DNA from: an uncultured Eubacteriales bacterium
Lineage (GTDB): Bacteria; Bacillota; Clostridia; Monoglobales; Monoglobaceae
DNA: 8,696 nt
Assembly: GCA_905205855.1 (NCBI GenBank)
Contig: CAJLFL010000073.1
Location: forward strand, 1-8,696
Direction of reading: 5' to 3'
The position numbers and the translations under genes were made by a program. Each line of letters begins with the position of its first letter. The first letter of the stretch is position 1. Below the pieces are notes generated by a model, which saw only the letters and a list, made by a program, of their open reading frames with translations, had not been told where the DNA came from and did no database searches. Positions 6,611-8,696 of the stretch are shown piece by piece.

Positions 6611-7714
6611 ATGAGTAAAAGACCGAGTATATTTGATTATGCAAAAAAGGAATTATCACAGGATGCAATGATTTGTTGGCTTTTGGACTGTTGCCATTCT
6701 GATGACAGCACGTACATGAATATAGGACTTGATTTCATAAAGTTTATTCTTGAGGATGAAAGTATAAGTGAGAGTGATATCGAACTTGAAAAGGATAGCC
6801 CGCACGCACAATATCATCGTATGGATGTATATGCAAGCATTCGTGTCGGTAACGAAATAATCCCGGTTATCTTTGAAGATAAAACGAATACTTTTTTGCA
6901 CGGAGATCAGGAAGCACGTTATACTGAAATGGTTAATTCTTGGAAGAATGATGAAAAGTGGACAAAAGGGTTGTTTGACAATGACAAATTAAAGTGGTCC
7001 AAGAAAACAATGTATGTATTTTTTAAAACCGGTTATGTTTTTGATTGGCAAAAGGAAGAAATGAAATGCATTAAGGAAAAACTAAACGCAAAGGTTAAAA
7101 CTATATATATTGATGACATGCTTGAGTTTATAGCAAGGCACAAACACAAGGATTTTTTACTTGATGATTACTATGAATATTTAACGAAACGAAAATCCGA
7201 GCTTGTTGGCAGTATGGAGGATAAGTGTAACAGATATTTTAATAAAATATTTGGTGATAAGAAGCGTTTTTCATATCATTACCAACAATGGGCAGCGAGA
7301 AATTTCGGTTACATACAAGATGAAAGTCAAAAAGGCGAAAATATAATATATTGTGCCGTAAGAACCGGGTGGCGTAAAAATGCATATTCTATCGCTGTTC
7401 AGCAATATCGCAATGAAAAAACACTTTTCGGAAACAATGAAGAAAAGAAACTTTTGGTGGAAAAGAGATATGTTATTACAGATGAAACAATAGATATTTG
7501 TAAAAAGGTTGCGGTTGATTTAGCGGATGATTTAGGTGTAGAAATTAACTTTGAGAATAATATCAAAAATAAAATGCCGAGTCAAAGGAATCTTTTTAGA
7601 GTATTTATCGATGACGATAATGAAGAAAAGGTATGCAGCTTCTTTAGAGAGTTTATTAAAAAGTTTAATAAACTTGCAAAAGATAAGTATAAGGAGCAAT
7701 ATGTCGTTTGTTAA
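6611..7714 (+). CDS. PD-(D/E)XK nuclease-superfamily protein (PDDEXK_4-like)
   Basis: The 367-residue protein begins with SIFDYAKKELSQDAMICWLL (6-25), the typical opening of the PDDEXK_4 group, which includes an early Glu (E14). The active-site pattern follows: D72 in RMDVYASI, then a strand VIFEDKT with E89-D90-K91, giving D-Xn-E-X-K. Q100 and Y104 then sit in the position of the usual QxxxY helix. The rest is charged and mostly helical, with a YHYQQWAARNFGY segment in the second half and a lysine-rich C terminus. Proteins of this family are predicted endonucleases, often found in defence islands and mobile elements; the target is unknown. GGGAGGA (6598-6604) with a six-base spacing fixes the start at 6611 rather than the ATG at 6596. 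The gene is distinctly more AT-rich than the polymerase gene before it, so it probably joined the locus separately. Confidence 0.72.
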   Translation: MSKRPSIFDYAKKELSQDAMICWLLDCCHSDDSTYMNIGLDFIKFILEDESISESDIELEKDSPHAQYHRMDVYASIRVGNEIIPVIFEDKTNTFLHGDQEARYTEMVNSWKNDEKWTKGLFDNDKLKWSKKTMYVFFKTGYVFDWQKEEMKCIKEKLNAKVKTIYIDDMLEFIARHKHKDFLLDDYYEYLTKRKSELVGSMEDKCNRYFNKIFGDKKRFSYHYQQWAARNFGYIQDESQKGENIIYCAVRTGWRKNAYSIAVQQYRNEKTLFGNNEEKKLLVEKRYVITDETIDICKKVAVDLADDLGVEINFENNIKNKMPSQRNLFRVFIDDDNEEKVCSFFREFIKKFNKLAKDKYKEQYVVC

Positions 7715-7748
7715 AGGATGCATCGAATATGAGGGGGGGACTTTCCAA

Positions 7749-8582
7749 ATGAAATTAAAAGGCATGAAAGTTGAAGAAGCGATTCAAAAAATCATTGAGC
7801 GTAGTGCGAATGCGGTATTCATTGCTGGCGGCGATATCTTCCGCGGCAATATACGGCGTTGCCCAAATAGGGACAAAGCAAAGTTTATTTATCTTCGGGG
7901 TGATATATCTTATGGGGAAGCAGTTCCCGATATACATTCCAATGAATTTATGGAGTTAAGAGTCAAAGCTTTGGACGATCCGCTTGGATGGGTAGCGGAA
8001 AGCTATAACGGACTTAAGTACTTAGCCGAATGTAAAAATGCAGAAATTATTTTGCTGCAATTTGATTGGTACACGTTGCAAATTTGGCAATTAGCAACGC
8101 AAGCGTATATCGAACAGCTCGGAATAACCGACCATATCCAAAGACTGTGTATTGATGACAGTTCATTTTGCATAAATAGCGTTGGCAACATAGATATCGG
8201 CGGATCACATAAAGCTTTTTACAGTCTTGTGTGCAGGCAGAAACCCATAAATTTAGAAAAGTATTTGATAGAACCGGCGGCAGTTCAATGTTATTTGGAC
8301 ATAAATTCAACAAATGGGGAATTACGTGATTACATAAAAAACGTCAGTTCGCAATTTGAAAACCCGTTTCGGGCGTGCGGAAGATTTTTTGCAGATTTTC
8401 CTAAATGGGGGGGCGAGGAGGAGTTTTTGAAGATTGCAATGGAAACACTTTCCCAAGATGAAAAGTGCGTTGACAAAATGAAACATTGGAAACGGGTAAT
8501 CAAGAAAGAACGGGGTGAATTCATACGAACAGGATGCACCATAGAAATAACGGAAAGGCAGCGCTCAAAGACAACCGAATGA
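7749..8582 (+). CDS. Unrecognised cytoplasmic protein, weakly DUF1835-like
   Basis: I do not recognise this family with confidence. From the start at 7749 the protein has 277 residues. Visible parts are a short helix KVEEAIQKII, a strand AVFIAGGDIF, a segment FIYLRGDISYGEAVP, and EIILLQFDWYTLQIWQL. The last two together recall the nucleic-acid-associated DUF1835 fold, but only weakly. The C-terminal part holds RDYIKNVSSQFENPF, a tryptophan-containing WGGEEEFLKIAMETL helix and a basic tail. There is no signal peptide or membrane segment. Two starts are possible. ATG 7749 has AGGGGGG (7732-7738) at good spacing. ATG 7701 has AAGGAG (7691-7696) only four bases away and would overlap the nuclease gene by 14 bases, giving 293 residues. 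The open frame extends further upstream but lies within the nuclease gene. Tight linkage suggests a partner of that nuclease, perhaps an inhibitor or specificity factor. Confidence 0.6.
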   Translation: MKLKGMKVEEAIQKIIERSANAVFIAGGDIFRGNIRRCPNRDKAKFIYLRGDISYGEAVPDIHSNEFMELRVKALDDPLGWVAESYNGLKYLAECKNAEIILLQFDWYTLQIWQLATQAYIEQLGITDHIQRLCIDDSSFCINSVGNIDIGGSHKAFYSLVCRQKPINLEKYLIEPAAVQCYLDINSTNGELRDYIKNVSSQFENPFRACGRFFADFPKWGGEEEFLKIAMETLSQDEKCVDKMKHWKRVIKKERGEFIRTGCTIEITERQRSKTTE

Positions 8583-8607
8583 TCAAGGTAACTGCAGGAG
8601 ATGGGGA

Positions 8608-8696
8608 ATGCGAAAAATCGGTGAGGCCTGCGTTGCATATGGGCTTTTTGAAACATATAGGATGGAGATAGGGCGGAGACGGAGAAAAAGGAAGAA
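8608..8696 (+). CDS. Possible 5' end of a further gene, cut by the window
   Basis: An ATG at 8608 is preceded by CAGGAG (8595-8600) with a seven-base spacing and opens a frame with no stop through the last base. The first 29 residues begin MRKIGEACVAYGLFETYRME and continue into a run of Arg and Lys (GRRRRKRK). It lies 25 bases after the preceding stop, in the same direction, so it could be the next gene of the operon. It is too short to assign, and the highly basic stretch may also be chance coding of a purine-rich leader for a gene beyond the window. Confidence 0.35.
   Translation, partial: MRKIGEACVAYGLFETYRMEIGRRRRKRK

Noticed and set aside
7551..7700. Long 5' extension of the last complete gene into the nuclease gene
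   Set aside because: This would overlap the nuclease coding region by over 160 bases in another frame; starts at 7701 or 7749 have ribosome binding sites.
1..8696. CRISPR array or insertion sequence
   Set aside because: No regularly spaced repeats of CRISPR type and no transposase-like gene or terminal inverted repeats were seen.

Overview
The window looks like part of a low-GC Gram-positive genome, most likely a Clostridia-type Firmicute. The reasons are the PolC-type DNA polymerase III alpha homologue, strong AGGAG-like ribosome binding sites, a WYL-domain regulator, and a low to intermediate GC content that changes along the window. It reads as the cargo end of an integrated mobile element. 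The first 55 bases are exactly the 3' part of a tRNA-Trp gene on the minus strand (D-stem 3' strand, anticodon CCA, T arm, acceptor 3' strand, CCA end). The 5' part is replaced by unrelated DNA rich in short direct and inverted repeats. This is what the distal attachment site of an element integrated in a tRNA 3' end looks like, so everything to the right would be element DNA. No integrase lies in the window.

Layout, all genes on the plus strand. 1-55 tRNA-Trp fragment. 56-337 gene-free element end with repeats, then a 24-bp hairpin with an extended -10 in its centre. 338-1006 a stand-alone DnaB helicase C-terminal (RecA-fold) domain whose key catalytic positions are altered. 1037-2056 a WYL-domain transcription regulator with its own promoter and a perfect 9-bp inverted repeat just upstream. 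2127-3305 a uracil-DNA-glycosylase-superfamily-like domain fused to an EVE/PUA-like domain. 3310-4008 a PPP-family metallophosphatase. 4025-6589 a shortened PolC that keeps PHP, zinc finger and polymerase residues but lacks the N-terminal OB region, the whole 3'-5' exonuclease domain and the C-terminal HhH/clamp-binding tail. 6611-7714 a PD-(D/E)XK nuclease-like protein. 7749-8582 an unrecognised protein with a weak DUF1835-like look. From 8608 a further reading frame may start and run off the window.

The genes from 2127 to 8582 are spaced -14 to +25 bases apart and probably form one operon behind a promoter near 2073-2100. The content is consistent: helicase-like ATPase, base-recognition protein, proofreading-free polymerase, nuclease, phosphatase and a WYL regulator. 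This suggests a DNA-processing module carried by the element. Two readings fit. One is a PolC-based mutagenic or lesion-tolerant synthesis cassette, functionally comparable to ImuA-ImuB-DnaE2. The other is a regulated anti-phage defence island that recognises modified or damaged DNA. The sequence alone does not decide between them. The combination is not one I recognise as a described system.
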